Below are positions 43,601-53,732 of a stretch of DNA of 64,000 nt, one piece after another; the stretch's first letter is position 1; each line of letters opens with the position of its first letter. The stretch comes from Methanofervidicoccus abyssi. Lineage in GTDB: Archaea > AGJL01 > Methanococci > Methanococcales > Methanococcaceae. The translations under genes were made by a program, and so were the position numbers. The notes under the pieces were generated by a model, which saw only the letters and a list, made by a program, of their open reading frames with translations, did no database searches and was not told the DNA's origin. The stretch is taken from positions 292,851 through 356,850 of the forward strand of contig NZ_BFAX01000004.1 in the NCBI RefSeq assembly GCF_004310395.1. The letters run 5' to 3'.

Positions 43601-44246
43601 AGCCATCAAAAAACTTGAACCTGTAAATATGAAGGCTATTGAAGATTACAGGTACATAGAAGAACGTTATAAGGAACTACTCACTAAGAGGAAAGAATAC
43701 GAAAAGGACGAAGAAAAATACCTCCAAATGATCCAGGAAGTTGAAAGGAGGAAAAAAGAGGTATTTATGGAAGTGTTTAGGAAAGTATCTAAAAACTACG
43801 AGGAGATTTATAAAAGTATTGGAGGTAGGGGGAGGTTGAGATTGGAGAACCCAGAGGATCCATTTGAAGGAGGACTCTTAATAGATGCATCTCCACAGAA
43901 CAAGCGACTTCAAAGTTTAGATATGATGAGTGGTGGGGAGAAATCCTTAACTGCACTGGCGTTTTTATTTGCTATTCAAAGGTTATTCCCAGCTCCCTTC
44001 TATGTTTTAGACGAGATAGATGCTACATTGGATGCTAAAAATGCAAGTTTAATAGGGGATATGATAAAGAATGCCTCAAGGGAATCCCAGTTTATAGTAA
44101 TATCTCACAGGGAACAGATGATAAGTAAGGCAGATACTCTTTATGGTGTATATATGGAAAATGGGATAAGTAAGGTAATTGGGATTAGATTGGATATAGA
44201 AGGAGAGTATAAAGATGATTTAACAGGTTTACCACCAAATAAATAA
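40635..44246 (+). CDS. smc: Chromosome segregation ATPase SMC
   Basis: 1203 residues, full length. N-terminal Walker A VGPNGSGKSNIVDGISFVLG. Two very long coiled coils (about 165-515 and 670-1010) are separated by the hinge (about 520-650, LPGIVDIVGNLGKTEEKY to GDVIEPSGAMIGGS). The C-terminal signature is MSGGEKSLTALAFLFAIQRL, followed by Walker B FYVLDEIDATLDAKN. It compacts and helps segregate the chromosome as a dimer. scpA and scpB partners are not adjacent. The ATG follows AGGTGAAGGC. Confidence 0.97.
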   Translation: MVFLSEIHLKNFKSFKDTKLKIPPGFTAIVGPNGSGKSNIVDGISFVLGKTSARSLRAGRFNDLITYHRGKRAEYAEVILLFDNRDRKIPIDSDKVGISRKVKLKGESNYYLIWYEENIKDGEKKFIERRRKIKKSEVMDIFSKLSLSVEGLNVILQGDVTKIVEMSPKERRKLLDEISGISEYDEKKEKAQRELERARGYIDRIDIRIKEVKSNLDKLKREKEDAERYIKLSEELKTAKYALVSKRVEKLREKVKNIGEKIEELKRSREKYLEELEGMEGKISNLRNKLDNIIEELKKKENEEVLELHKVIRELELTLESDRKNLDNILNELKNAKLQLKSKREELDNTRKKVEVLKEEILEKEKELRLIEEKIGLLKSERDSLKSKIEKWETRINILKGMEGKLTERFNTYQKELHRLRAELSKILGDIDRKSFQISQNSEKIEKLRKELEELEKEELDTKSIYRELEDVSVELELLKRKIKKLEEEKKKLQRRKEELYSEYAKENGRIKALKEMGNYNIDNTVRKILEANLPGIVDIVGNLGKTEEKYKVAVEVAGGSRLKYIVVRSMEDGVRAIEYLKRNKLGRATFLPMDRVKGREPEPILEKGVVGRAIDLVEFQEEYRGIFNYVFGNTYIVKDLRTAKELSKKYRARFVSLEGDVIEPSGAMIGGSSVIPSASIKVEINTEKLERIKEELKEIEERLNGREGLIAQIERLNERINYHYSKKIELESKLKFISERERRKTETVRECNRKIEELQTINRKLQGELEELERLKEELEGKIEDLEKKIDDIINKREDILKELKSYEDSTVIRRIRELEDEMEKLERRKDILENDINKNKTLIEEILIPKIGEIKEKIEELNKKIDILEKNVEFYKNSIEKGSKTFREKRERYQRLCENLKELTEKKEKYENEIKTLYSSKRTLLGRVDDIDREINTLSLEKVKWETKLEEEEKKLFEDIGDLYEAIDKLEGMEIEKLERYIQEVERAIKKLEPVNMKAIEDYRYIEERYKELLTKRKEYEKDEEKYLQMIQEVERRKKEVFMEVFRKVSKNYEEIYKSIGGRGRLRLENPEDPFEGGLLIDASPQNKRLQSLDMMSGGEKSLTALAFLFAIQRLFPAPFYVLDEIDATLDAKNASLIGDMIKNASRESQFIVISHREQMISKADTLYGVYMENGISKVIGIRLDIEGEYKDDLTGLPPNK

Positions 44247-44424
44247 ATCCTATTTCCAATCAAACACATGAAATCTTAAACTTATACTTAAAAAATTTTA
44301 CTTTTAATTCTTCTTCTTGAGGAGTTTCTTATTTTTATAAGTTTTAATAATGTTCATTACTGTATAAATATCATTTGATAAAAACCAGAATCTTATCGTA
44401 TAACAATTGATACTTAAAGATAAT

Positions 44425-45243
44425 ATGGATCTCTCTAGTACAGTGAATATAAAATACAGAGGAAAAAAGATTACTGAAAACCAGATAAGAATACTAGAGT
44501 TGCTCCTAAAGACAAAATCCCAGAACAAAGTTGCAAAGATACTCAATATACCTACTTCTTCAGTGAATATCCAGATAAAGAGACTTGAAAAGAAGTTAGG
44601 AATAAAAATCGTCGAATCTTCAACTTCTGGAACTGTCGTTACTGAGGAGGGGCAACAGATCGTTAATTACTATCAGAAAATAAAGAGAAGAATAACAAAA
44701 TCTTCCTTTATAGCTTGTGGGTTTATATGTGGTGAAGTGGGCAGAATACTGTTCGACGATATAATAATATCTTCCTTTGACAATATCCTGAAACTTTACA
44801 GGATGGAGATGGTAAAGATCCTCGGTATAGATGATCCCTACTGGAGTTATAGGTTGGGAGACCCCATACCTGCAGTATACGACTACATAGTAATGGTATA
44901 TAGAAATAGATTTGATATAAAGAACTTAGTAGGCATAAGATACTCCCCCCAGAGGATCCTATGGAATGTGTTGAAAAGTAGAGGTATATCCTTTAGGATA
45001 AAGAAGGTTGTTAAAGATCCTCTCCAAGCTATAGAGTTAGTTAAGAAGGGATACAGTTTATTTTTAAATGAATCCCTTCTAAGATATGTAGATAAAGATC
45101 TAAATATTGAGAAACCCCCTTTCTACAGAGATACAAAACATACTTTAAATTTCATAGCACCTGAAGATGGAGAAAGAGTTGTAAAAACTATCAGAAAAAA
45201 GAAAAGGGAAATAGAGAGTAGAGGTTTTGAAGTTGTAGAATAG
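44425..45243 (+). CDS. ModE/LysR-type DNA-binding regulator with substrate-binding-like domain
   Basis: 272 residues. A winged HTH at the N-terminus (NQIRILELLLKTKSQNKVAK, then ILNIPTSSVNIQIKRLEKKL) fits the ModE/LysR HTH. The rest resembles a small periplasmic-binding-like effector domain (GIRYSPQRILWNVLKSRGI, LVKKGYSLFLNESLLRYV). The effector is unknown; an oxyanion or metal is a guess from the HTH class. The start is set at ATG 44425; an in-frame TTG at 44407 adds six residues and has no ribosome site. It lies between smc and the convergent nikR. Confidence 0.75.
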   Translation: MDLSSTVNIKYRGKKITENQIRILELLLKTKSQNKVAKILNIPTSSVNIQIKRLEKKLGIKIVESSTSGTVVTEEGQQIVNYYQKIKRRITKSSFIACGFICGEVGRILFDDIIISSFDNILKLYRMEMVKILGIDDPYWSYRLGDPIPAVYDYIVMVYRNRFDIKNLVGIRYSPQRILWNVLKSRGISFRIKKVVKDPLQAIELVKKGYSLFLNESLLRYVDKDLNIEKPPFYRDTKHTLNFIAPEDGERVVKTIRKKKREIESRGFEVVE

Positions 45244-45244
45244 T

Positions 45245-45670
45245 TCATTCAGGGATTTTACCACCAGGTGCCATTACCGTCAATTTAACATATTTAACTC
45301 CCTTTTGAGATGCTAATTTATCTGTAAGTTCCTTTATCTTATTTGCATCTCCCCTTACAAGAATTACCTCCATACAGTGATCATGATCTAAGTGCATATG
45401 AAGGGTTGCTATAATTAGATCTGTATAGGTATGTTGGATAGTTGTCAGTTTTTTCATCAATTCAGGAGAATTGTGATTGTATATAATAGATATATTTCCT
45501 ATTCTTTCCCCTTCTAGACTACGTATCCACTTGTGTTTAATAATGTAATCCCTTATAGCATCTCTTATAGCTTCACTTCTACATGCATAACCCCTTTCAG
45601 ATATTACCTTATCGAACTCTTCCAGTAGTTTTGTAGGTAGAGATACACTTATTCTATCCATTTCAACCAT
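45245..45670 (-). CDS. nikR: Nickel-responsive ribbon-helix-helix regulator
   Basis: 141 residues. N-terminal RHH domain (RISVSLPTKLLEEFDKVISE, RSEAIRDAIRDYI). The C-terminal ACT-like metal domain has the nickel ligands in LHMHLDHDHCMEVILVRG. It represses nickel uptake when nickel is ample, important in a methanogen that needs nickel for F430 and hydrogenase. No target operon is adjacent. It converges with the regulator gene at 44425 with 1 bp between the stops. Confidence 0.95.
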   Translation of the reverse strand: MVEMDRISVSLPTKLLEEFDKVISERGYACRSEAIRDAIRDYIIKHKWIRSLEGERIGNISIIYNHNSPELMKKLTTIQHTYTDLIIATLHMHLDHDHCMEVILVRGDANKIKELTDKLASQKGVKYVKLTVMAPGGKIPE

Positions 45671-45943
45671 GTTATTACCCTTTCAAAATAAGTGATATCG
45701 GTATTATTACATTTTTATGTATATTTAATAGTTTAATAAATAGTTTATATATTTTTTCTATCTTTTTTAGAGAGATTTTAATTTTATATTTAATTTTATA
45801 TTTACATAAAGTTATAAATATAACAATTAATTACTTTCATTTATTTAATTATAATAATAAAATATAATAAAAATAAAATAGAATCGCGCTTCTTCACTTA
45901 TTCATAACTGAAATAACTGAAATACAAGATAATTGGGGGGATC

Positions 45944-46681
45944 ATGTTATCCATTGAGAATCTATCTGTAAAGGTGGAAGATAAGATTGTACTTAAAGAT
46001 ATTAACTTAAATATAAACATTGGAGAAGTCCATGTACTCTTTGGTCCAAATGGAGCGGGAAAATCTACACTGATAAATACCATCATAGGAAATCCAAAGT
46101 ACAAAGTAGTAGAGGGAAGTATATACTTCAAAGGTAGGGATATAACTGATATGCCTATATACGAGAGGGCGAAACTTGGTATAGGATTAGCCTATCAAAA
46201 CCCACCTGGGGTACCTGGAGTAAAGTTGAGAGATCTTTTAAAAATAATCTCTAAGGTGAAGTGGGAAGAGATAGAAAGAATGGCAGAGATATTGAACTTT
46301 AAGGATTTCTTAGATAGAGATACCAATGTTGGTTTTTCAGGAGGGGAAGTTAAGAGATCTGAAATATTACAAATATTTGCCCAGAATCCAGATTTTATAA
46401 TGTTCGATGAGCCTGACAGTGGAGTGGATGTAGAGAAGATCAAACTCTTAGGAAGAGTTATAAATCACCTTCTTGACAAGGACAAAAAACCTGCAGATAG
46501 GAAGAAATCTGGTTTAATAATTACTCATATGGGGCATATACTGGAGTTTATAAATGTAGATAGGGCCCATGTGCTCTACAACGGGATAATAGCCTGCTCA
46601 GGAGGTCCAGAGGAGATGCTCAACACCATAATAAAGTACGGATACGAGAGGTGTATAGTATGCTATCAAAAGAGAAATTAG
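45944..46681 (+). CDS. sufC: Iron-sulfur cluster assembly ATPase SufC
   Basis: 245 residues. ABC-type ATPase: Walker [15 protein letters not shown]-loop [13 protein letters not shown], signature [13 protein letters not shown] (SufC-like in place of LSGGQ), Walker [13 protein letters not shown], and H-switch THMGH. It works in the cytoplasm with SufB as the cluster scaffold. The ATG follows GGGGGGATC. It overlaps sufB by 22 nt. Confidence 0.96.
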   Translation: MLSIENLSVKVEDKIVLKDINLNINIGEVHVLFGPNGAGKSTLINTIIGNPKYKVVEGSIYFKGRDITDMPIYERAKLGIGLAYQNPPGVPGVKLRDLLKIISKVKWEEIERMAEILNFKDFLDRDTNVGFSGGEVKRSEILQIFAQNPDFIMFDEPDSGVDVEKIKLLGRVINHLLDKDKKPADRKKSGLIITHMGHILEFINVDRAHVLYNGIIACSGGPEEMLNTIIKYGYERCIVCYQKRN

Positions 46682-47880
46682 AAAAGATAAGGAGAACTGC
46701 GGAGAAGTACAGAAATGTCCCGGCACCCCATGGAGAAGATATAGATCTTAGTGAGTATAAAATAGAAGAGAGTAAGATAGAGATAAACTCCTTAGAGGAT
46801 CTCAGTGGGGAAGAGAGGGCTAAGTTGGAGAACATAGGTATTGACACCAAAGAGAAAGATGTCTCAGGTTCCTACCTACAGATAAACAACGACGTTGTCT
46901 ATACAAGGGCTAAGTCTAAGGTGGAGGTTATACCTATATCAGAGGCTCTGAAAAAATACGATCTAGATGATTACTTCTGGAACATAGTAGAGATAAAGGA
47001 TAAATATACAGCGAGGGTTGCACTGGAGAGAACGGGGGGGTTCTTCATAAGAGTGCCTAAGGGAGTTAAAGAGACTATGCCTCTCCAGACGTGTCTACTG
47101 ATTGGTAAGGAAAACACATCACAGAATGTCCATAACATAGTGGTAGTTGAGGAAGGTGCAGAGTTGAATATTATTACAGGCTGTGCAACTTCCCCCCATG
47201 TAAAATCTGGATTGCATGTAGCAGTATCTGAGTTCTATATAAAAAAGAACGGAAAGTTAACATACACCATGATACATGACTGGGGAGAGAGCGTCCATGT
47301 AAGATCTAGGACTGGAGTATATATCGAAGATAACGGAGTGTTTATAAATAACTACATTATAATTACTCCTGTAAAATCTATACAGAGCTATCCAACTGTG
47401 TACTGTACTGGGGAAAACTCAAAAGCTACAATTCAGACTGTAGTTTATGGGAAGAAAGAATCAAAGATAGATCTCGGTTCTAAGGTGATACTTTCTGGAA
47501 AAGACAGTAGAGCAGATATTGTCTCTAGATCTATAGCAGATGATGACTCAGAGGTTATAGCCAGGGGCAGGTTAGTTGGTGAAGGAGAAGGAATAAAGGG
47601 ACATCTTGAGTGTAAGGGGTTGATAATATCAGATAATGCTCGTCTATACGCAGTCCCCGAGTTAGATGCAAAGAGGTCCAATATAGATCTTTCCCATGAA
47701 GCGGCAGTTGGAAAGATTGCTGAGGAACAGTTGATATATCTCATGTCCAGAGGACTTACAGAGGATGAAGCAGTATCTCTTATTATCAAAGGTTTCTTAA
47801 GTATGGACTTTTCTGGACTTCCTCCAACACTTGCTAAGGCTGTGGGGAGAATAATGGATATGACACTCGAGGGGTTGTAA
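46660..47880 (+). CDS. sufB: Iron-sulfur scaffold protein SufB/SufD family
   Basis: 406 residues. Beta-helix core with [56 protein letters not shown] and the C-terminal [20 protein letters not shown]. The conserved cysteine in HLECKG and the late histidine in LSHEA fit a scaffold. Only one such gene accompanies sufC, the minimal SufBC arrangement of methanogens. The ATG at 46660 follows GAGGTG; the GTG at 46651 is part of that site. Confidence 0.95.
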   Translation: MLSKEKLEKIRRTAEKYRNVPAPHGEDIDLSEYKIEESKIEINSLEDLSGEERAKLENIGIDTKEKDVSGSYLQINNDVVYTRAKSKVEVIPISEALKKYDLDDYFWNIVEIKDKYTARVALERTGGFFIRVPKGVKETMPLQTCLLIGKENTSQNVHNIVVVEEGAELNIITGCATSPHVKSGLHVAVSEFYIKKNGKLTYTMIHDWGESVHVRSRTGVYIEDNGVFINNYIIITPVKSIQSYPTVYCTGENSKATIQTVVYGKKESKIDLGSKVILSGKDSRADIVSRSIADDDSEVIARGRLVGEGEGIKGHLECKGLIISDNARLYAVPELDAKRSNIDLSHEAAVGKIAEEQLIYLMSRGLTEDEAVSLIIKGFLSMDFSGLPPTLAKAVGRIMDMTLEGL

Positions 47881-47911
47881 ATAGTAGTTAATATTTTCAG
47901 AGGTTTTCTAT

Positions 47912-49057
47912 ATGGGTATAAACATTGGTGTAGTTGTCCATGGACCGAGGATAGTAGATAGTGGCTATGCAGAAAGGATCCTTGATATACTTAGGGAGTT
48001 TTCAGAGATCTACGATGTAGATATTGAGGTAACTGCCAAGGTTGGAGGGAATATGGGAAGGGTTGCAGTTATCGATAGGGGACTGGAGGATGTTATCGAT
48101 ATATCGGAGAGGCTTTATCCATCCCAATGTTTAAGGAGATTAAAAGACAGAGACATACTACTTTTACTAAACTACGGTAAATCTAAGGAGACAGGACATA
48201 CCTTTGGGAGGATGGTGGTAAAGAGGGCAGAGATAGATAAACCTGTGATACAGATAGAGAGGCCCGGAGAAAAAGACGGGAGTATCTTAGTATGGAACAG
48301 GGAATATTGTAGTGAAGATATCAAGAAGATCTTAGCTACTTTAGTATCTTATATATCTGAGAGATTAGGTTTAGAAGTTGAGAAGTGTGTAGAGGGTAGA
48401 TTATCTGTATGGGAGAAAGGAAACAAGGTTTTTAGGAGGATAGACACAGTTGATCCTGGGGAAGATATATTGGTAAATGGGATTGTAGTAGGAAGAGTTC
48501 TAAAGAGTCCCGTTGTGTTAATATCAGAGATGGGTAAGATAGTTGAGATCATAAATGGAGAGATAAAAAAAGATGGGGTAGAAAGGTTAAGATACGTAGA
48601 TCTGAAAAATGCTATTGTAAAAACAGGAGTTTTAAGGAAAGGTTCTTTTAGGGACATTGATAGAAAGAAATTTACATCAGATAATCTTCTGGGAGATATA
48701 TTAATTGTTGATAGAGGAGATATTGATATCTTAGGAGAGTTGAAGAACAAGAATATTTCCACTGTAATTGCCATAGGTAGTGATACTACGTTGATCTTAG
48801 GTAGTATCCTTAGTAGATTCAGCGTTAAAGTGGTAGGAATAGTTGATAAAGATATATACAGGCATAAGTTAGTGGAGGATATGAGACTAACTGAAGGTTC
48901 AAAGATCTTTCTAGTGAAAAACTGGAGGTGTTCCAAAGTTGGAAAACTGTTGATGGAACACTTAAAAGGTAGGAAGTTAAATTATGATTGTATTTTAAAA
49001 TATGTAATTGATCTACTGAAGAAATATAAGGTTGATTATGAGATTCTAAATTTTTGA
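47912..49057 (+). CDS. DUF2117 family protein
   Basis: 381 residues. It starts MGINIGVVVHGPRIVDSGYA, with GNMGRVAVIDRGLEDVIDIS and later KPVIQIERPGEKDGSI. The C-terminal half contains repeated Rossmann-like strands (NISTVIAIGSDTTLILGSIL). This fits DUF2117, an archaeal family without known function. It lies 31 bp after sufB and may be cotranscribed, suggesting a link to cofactor assembly (inference). Confidence 0.8.
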   Translation: MGINIGVVVHGPRIVDSGYAERILDILREFSEIYDVDIEVTAKVGGNMGRVAVIDRGLEDVIDISERLYPSQCLRRLKDRDILLLLNYGKSKETGHTFGRMVVKRAEIDKPVIQIERPGEKDGSILVWNREYCSEDIKKILATLVSYISERLGLEVEKCVEGRLSVWEKGNKVFRRIDTVDPGEDILVNGIVVGRVLKSPVVLISEMGKIVEIINGEIKKDGVERLRYVDLKNAIVKTGVLRKGSFRDIDRKKFTSDNLLGDILIVDRGDIDILGELKNKNISTVIAIGSDTTLILGSILSRFSVKVVGIVDKDIYRHKLVEDMRLTEGSKIFLVKNWRCSKVGKLLMEHLKGRKLNYDCILKYVIDLLKKYKVDYEILNF

Positions 49058-49156
49058 TATAAAGGAAATATAGCAATTCTTTTTTTAATTAATAATTTTT
49101 ATAATTATTACATTGATGAAATTGAGTTGTAATAATTAATTATTATTTAAATTTTA

Positions 49157-50002
49157 TTAAATTTTTATATCCTTTTTTAAATAGTACCTTATAGGCACAA
49201 ATATACCTAAGAATATGATCAACATAACGAGGGCTGCTCCCCAGGCCATCTTATGATCTTCAGGGGATGGGCTTTGAATCAAGTTGTAGATTAAAAGAGG
49301 AAGTGCTCCAATTGGTTCAAATAGGCTAGTGGGATAGGATTCGTAAAGACCTCCAGCAGTATATAGCAAAGGAGCTGTCTCTCCAGCAATCTTAGCCATA
49401 CCTATAAGTATTCCAGTTAATATTCCCTTTTTAGCCATTCTTGTAATAACTTTAAAAATAACCTGCATCCTTGTACATCCTAAGGCATATCCACCTTCTT
49501 TGTATATCTTAGGGATCTCTGCCATAGCTTCTTCTGTATAGACTGCCACGTAAGGTATGAGGATTATTGCCAATGCCAAGGCTCCAGCTAAGGCAGAGTA
49601 GGTTCCCATGGGAAATACAACAACTCCTGCTATAAAGGTACCTACAAGGATAGTTGGAAATTCTAACATTATCTGAAGTAGAACCTTTGTAGCTTTACCA
49701 ACAAAACTCTCTGGGAACTCATAGGCATAAGTTCCAGCAAGAAATGCCAGGGGTACTCCAATTATAGTTGCCATAAATGTTAAGATAAGAGTACCTACAA
49801 TAGCTGGTCCAATACCACCATTACTAAAGGTTTCAGTTATAAAGGAGAAACCCCTTTCTGCAATTACTGGGCCACCTCTTAAAAACATAGATATGATTAT
49901 ATGGAAGAGAGGCAGTATAGCCAATAGTGTTAGAGCCCCAATAGTAAATAAAAACACCTTCTCCTTTAATATTCTTAACTTTTTATATTCAGTGTGAAAC
50001 AT
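49157..50002 (-). CDS. pstA: Phosphate ABC transporter permease PstA
   Basis: 281 residues, about six membrane segments. The inner-membrane permease motif EAMAEIPKIYKEGGYALGCT (the EAA loop contacting the ATPase) is followed by GILIGMAKIAGETAPLLYTA, characteristic of PstA. It overlaps pstC by 14 nt. No pstB follows: the next gene leftward is on the opposite strand, so the ATPase must be encoded elsewhere. Confidence 0.95.
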   Translation of the reverse strand: MFHTEYKKLRILKEKVFLFTIGALTLLAILPLFHIIISMFLRGGPVIAERGFSFITETFSNGGIGPAIVGTLILTFMATIIGVPLAFLAGTYAYEFPESFVGKATKVLLQIMLEFPTILVGTFIAGVVVFPMGTYSALAGALALAIILIPYVAVYTEEAMAEIPKIYKEGGYALGCTRMQVIFKVITRMAKKGILTGILIGMAKIAGETAPLLYTAGGLYESYPTSLFEPIGALPLLIYNLIQSPSPEDHKMAWGAALVMLIIFLGIFVPIRYYLKKDIKI

Positions 50003-50921
50003 GGGATCTCCACCTCTTGAGATAGTATAGCCCTATTATATTTACTACAAGTCCTATAAGGAACAGTACCAATCCTCCTGCATACAGTGTAGGAGTCATG
50101 TATTGGTATATAGATGCATTTCCAAACTGATTTGCTATCAGAGAAGAGATAGTATATCCCGGAGCAAATAACTTGTAGGTTAAATTGAAAGAGTTACCTA
50201 TAACTAAGGATACTGCAACTGTTTCACCAAGAGCCCTACCAAATGCCAAGATAAATCCTGAAAGAATGGCAGGTTTGATATAACCTATTAAAACTTTTGT
50301 GGCCTCGTATCTCGTGGCTCCTAATGCGTAGAGTCCTTCTTTGTACACTGTCGGTATCATAGCATAAGCTTCTCTGATAATAGCAGTGGCAAAGGGTATA
50401 ACCATAATCCCCAGAAGGATACCTGCAGATAGGTAACAATATCCTGTTATTGGTGGATAACTGAAAAGAGGTATAAAGGAGAAATTTTCGTATAAAAACT
50501 TCATAATATAATCCCTAAGTAATGGAATAAGTATAAGTGCTCCCCATATACCGTATATGATAGTAGGTAGTCCCGCCATTATATCTGATATTACTATCAA
50601 AGGATACTTTAACTTTTGAGGAGCGTAATCATTTACATAGATAGCATAGGCTATAGAGATAGGAACTGCAAATATTACAGCAATTATTGAAGTGTATATA
50701 CTTCCCCATATAGGAGCTGCCAGTCCATATACCTCTTTACTGGCCTCTTCAGCTGCTATCCATACATTTTTTATAAAGAGATCTATACCGTATCTCTCAA
50801 TAGCTGGATATGAAGATACAAAGTAAAATACCAACATTGAGGCAAATAACAGAAACACTACTATAATTGCAGGTGTTGTTATTAACTTAAACCCATCGAA
50901 GTTTTTTAAAATCTTATTCAT
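49989..50921 (-). CDS. pstC: Phosphate ABC transporter permease PstC
   Basis: 310 residues, six predicted membrane helices. EAYAMIPTVYKEGLYALGAT is the EAA loop and FGRALGETVAVSLVIGN a PstC signature. It forms the membrane channel with PstA for phosphate import under limitation. The start is taken at ATG 50921; a TTG nine bases earlier is also in frame. It is 85 bp downstream of pstS. Confidence 0.95.
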   Translation of the reverse strand: MNKILKNFDGFKLITTPAIIVVFLLFASMLVFYFVSSYPAIERYGIDLFIKNVWIAAEEASKEVYGLAAPIWGSIYTSIIAVIFAVPISIAYAIYVNDYAPQKLKYPLIVISDIMAGLPTIIYGIWGALILIPLLRDYIMKFLYENFSFIPLFSYPPITGYCYLSAGILLGIMVIPFATAIIREAYAMIPTVYKEGLYALGATRYEATKVLIGYIKPAILSGFILAFGRALGETVAVSLVIGNSFNLTYKLFAPGYTISSLIANQFGNASIYQYMTPTLYAGGLVLFLIGLVVNIIGLYYLKRWRSHVSH

Positions 50922-51006
50922 AACTATCAACCTTCTTATTAATTTTATTGATTAAAAAAAAAGATTTATTAATGTATAAAATATTAAAAATAAAAAAGAA
51001 AAGTAT

Positions 51007-52158
51007 TTATTCTTTTATCATATCTACAGCTTTCAATCCAATCTCTGCAACATCCTTTGGTAATCCTACATATCCTGGAGCGAGGTACTCTGGTTTTTGT
51101 CCCTCAGTTAATACCCACCTTAGGAAATCCTTAATAGCTTTTGCTTCTTCTGGAGTGTAGTGTTTGTGGTCTTTATTCTCCCATACTAGGAAGTGTGTAA
51201 ATGCCACTATTGGATAGGCGTTTTCACTAGGAGCGTCTAACAACTGTTTCGTATTCTCCTTGTATCCTTCCGTAGGATCTGGTATGTAGGCTTTAACACC
51301 TGCAACAGCTGCTTTGATTGTTTCTGGGGTAGGTTTGATAAACTTGCCCATTCTGTTTTCTATAGCGGCTGTTGGAAGATTGTTCTCGATTGTATATGAC
51401 AATTCTGTATATGCTATACTGTACTTAGTATTTTTTAATATATTGATTACACCGGGGTTACCTTTTCCTGCGACCCCTCTACCCATCTTATCAACTGGCC
51501 AGTTTACAGATTTCCCACTTCCCACTTCATTAGCCCACTCTTTACTTATCATACTCAAGAATGTTGTAAATATATCTGTGGTACCACTACTATCACTTCT
51601 GTGTATAACTATTATCTTCTTATGTGGTAGTTTATCTGCGATATCTGGGTTTAACTTTTTTATCCTCTCATCGTCCCAGTATTCGATCTTTCCTAAGAAT
51701 ATATCTGCCAGTACATCTCTGCTTAACTTTAAGGTATGGTCTCCAATTTCTGGGATGTTATAGGTTATTACTACAGCTCCTACGATTTCTGGGAACTGTA
51801 ATGGCTGATCACCAGTTTCTAAGAATTTCTTCCACATATCCTCTTTTACCGGTGGATCGGATCTTCCAATCTGTGTAAGACCCTTTAAAAAGGCCTCTTG
51901 CCCGTGTCCACTACCTCCTCCTTCATATTCAATCTTTACATTTGGATTTATCTTTTGATACTCTGCTATCCATTTCTCTATCTGATATTTTGGAAATGTT
52001 GCTCCAGTGGTTCTAATTGTAATAGGGGTTTTAGGAGTAGTGGTAGTTGTAGTCTCTTGAGGTTGGGTATTTTTCTCAGTGCTCATACACCCACTTAGGG
52101 AGACTATTGGGATAATGAGAAGAACCCCTAAAAGTAAAACAACCCCTTTTTTCAACAT
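51007..52158 (-). CDS. pstS: Phosphate-binding lipoprotein PstS
   Basis: About 383 residues. Hydrophobic signal and lipobox (IVSLSGCMSTEK), a T-rich tether, then the phosphate-binding fold: TGATFPKYQIEKWIAEYQKI, EGGGSGHGQEAFLKG, IVIHRSDSSGTTDIFTTFLS and VGSGKSVNWP. It is exported and lipid-anchored, and delivers phosphate to PstCA. The start is ambiguous: GGTGAT touches the ATG at 52158, whereas the next codon, TTG (52155), has the 3-nt spacing used by hisB and the histone gene. Confidence 0.95.
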   Translation of the reverse strand: MLKKGVVLLLGVLLIIPIVSLSGCMSTEKNTQPQETTTTTTPKTPITIRTTGATFPKYQIEKWIAEYQKINPNVKIEYEGGGSGHGQEAFLKGLTQIGRSDPPVKEDMWKKFLETGDQPLQFPEIVGAVVITYNIPEIGDHTLKLSRDVLADIFLGKIEYWDDERIKKLNPDIADKLPHKKIIVIHRSDSSGTTDIFTTFLSMISKEWANEVGSGKSVNWPVDKMGRGVAGKGNPGVINILKNTKYSIAYTELSYTIENNLPTAAIENRMGKFIKPTPETIKAAVAGVKAYIPDPTEGYKENTKQLLDAPSENAYPIVAFTHFLVWENKDHKHYTPEEAKAIKDFLRWVLTEGQKPEYLAPGYVGLPKDVAEIGLKAVDMIKE

Positions 52159-52365
52159 ATCACCCAAATCTTTTCTGATTTTTGATATTTTGACATATAA
52201 ATTTAGATCATATAATAGTATATAAAGTTTTCTATATAGAACAAATAATTCGCAAAATATGAACTAAAAAAATAAAAAATAAAATTTTATTAATGTTTAC
52301 CTATATAAGCTACTATCAGGAAAATTATAAAATAAAATTATAAAATATAGAATATGAGGGATAAC

Positions 52366-53226
52366 ATGATCACTACATTGAAAACAGTAATATTGATGGC
52401 TCTATTAACAGGATTACTTTATGGAGCATGTTTACTATTTAATATTCATCCTTTACTTGCAATAATAATTGCACTGATACCTAACTTTATTGCCTACTTT
52501 TTCAGTGATAAGATAGTACTTATGAGTTATGGGGCAAAAATTGTAGATGAGAAGGAGGCTCCAGCTCTCCATAGAATTGTAGAAAAGGTAGCAAGAAAGG
52601 CAGGTATTCCTAAACCAAAGGTTGCTATAATAAATACTATGACACCAAACGCCTTTGCAACTGGAAGGGATCCAAAACATGCTGTAGTGGCAGTTACCAC
52701 AGGAATTATGGATTTACTCGACCCGAAGGAATTAGAAGGAGTAATAGCCCATGAAATAAGCCATATAAAAAATAGGGACATCCTTCTAAGTTCCATAGTA
52801 GCTGTACTCGCAGGGGCTATTGTATATCTTGCACATATAGCCCAGTGGGGACTGTTCTTTGGATTCAGTAGAGATGAAGATGAGAGTAATCCCTTAGAGC
52901 TTATTGGTTCTATACTCTTTATAATATTGGCACCAATCGCTGCAACTCTTATACAGTTTGCCATCTCTAGACAGATGGAGTTCCGTGCAGATGAGGGAGG
53001 GGCTAGATATTCCCATCCACTCTATCTGGCAAATGCATTAATTAAACTTGAAAAGGGAGTAAGTATGTATCCACTAGAAGGAGGGAACCCAGCAACAGAA
53101 CATCTTTTTATAGTAAATCCCTTTAGAGAAGAAAGTATATTGAGACTATTTTCCACACACCCACCAACAGAGGAAAGGGTAAAGAGGCTCCTTGAAATGG
53201 CAAGAAATCCAAAATATCTACGGTAA
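52366..53226 (+). CDS. htpX: Membrane zinc metalloprotease HtpX
   Basis: 286 residues. Two N-terminal membrane helices, then [20 protein letters not shown], the zinc site [13 protein letters not shown], two further helices, and the glutamate ligand in [15 protein letters not shown]. It degrades misfolded membrane proteins. The ATG at 52366 follows GAGGGATAAC; an ATG four codons earlier overlaps this site. Confidence 0.95.
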   Translation: MITTLKTVILMALLTGLLYGACLLFNIHPLLAIIIALIPNFIAYFFSDKIVLMSYGAKIVDEKEAPALHRIVEKVARKAGIPKPKVAIINTMTPNAFATGRDPKHAVVAVTTGIMDLLDPKELEGVIAHEISHIKNRDILLSSIVAVLAGAIVYLAHIAQWGLFFGFSRDEDESNPLELIGSILFIILAPIAATLIQFAISRQMEFRADEGGARYSHPLYLANALIKLEKGVSMYPLEGGNPATEHLFIVNPFREESILRLFSTHPPTEERVKRLLEMARNPKYLR

Positions 53227-53348
53227 CAGATGAAGACCTTCATTGAGATGCAGGGTATCCTAATAATATAGGTGCGCATTAAACAGTATGTACCGTAGAT
53301 TAACAGGAAGTTACAATATTTGATATACTGTTAGAATAACGTTTATTT

Positions 53349-53366
53349 CCGAAAAATTTATATATA
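53349..53366 (+). promoter_or_regulatory. BRE/TATA promoter of the histone gene
   Basis: CCGAAAAATTTATATATA is close to the consensus methanogen promoter (BRE CGAAA plus TTTATATA). It lies 44-61 nt before the histone ATG, giving a short leader that contains GAGGTGATGAG. It is the best promoter match in the window. Confidence 0.8.
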
Positions 53367-53409
53367 TCCTCTTTTAAACTTAAAAACATAAAGTATATGA
53401 GGTGATGAG

Positions 53410-53631
53410 ATGTCAGAACTTCCAGTTGCACCAGTGGCAAGGATATTGAAAAGGGCCGGTGCAGAGAGAGTTAGTGAAAAGGCTGCAAAGTTATTAGTTG
53501 AGGCCCTAGAAGATATCGCAATGGAGATTGCTAAAGGAGCCACAGAGCTGGCAAAACATGCCAACAGGAAGACTGTTAAAGCTGAAGATGTAAAAATGGC
53601 TTTGAAAATGGTAATAAACAAGTGTAAATAA
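53410..53631 (+). CDS. Archaeal histone
   Basis: 73 residues, a single histone fold: [20 protein letters not shown] (helix 1), a long central helix [20 protein letters not shown], and [15 protein letters not shown]. The typical archaeal length with no tails predicts chromatin polymers on DNA. It has a strong promoter and a GGTGAT site 3 nt before ATG, as expected for an abundant protein. Confidence 0.97.
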   Translation: MSELPVAPVARILKRAGAERVSEKAAKLLVEALEDIAMEIAKGATELAKHANRKTVKAEDVKMALKMVINKCK

Positions 53632-53732
53632 CCTTTTTAACATTTTTTATTTTTTTGATATATTTTTTAGCACTTAAATTATAACCCCCTGTCGGAGAAG
53701 GCTCTTCCAATCCTCAGTACTTAGATAGATAC

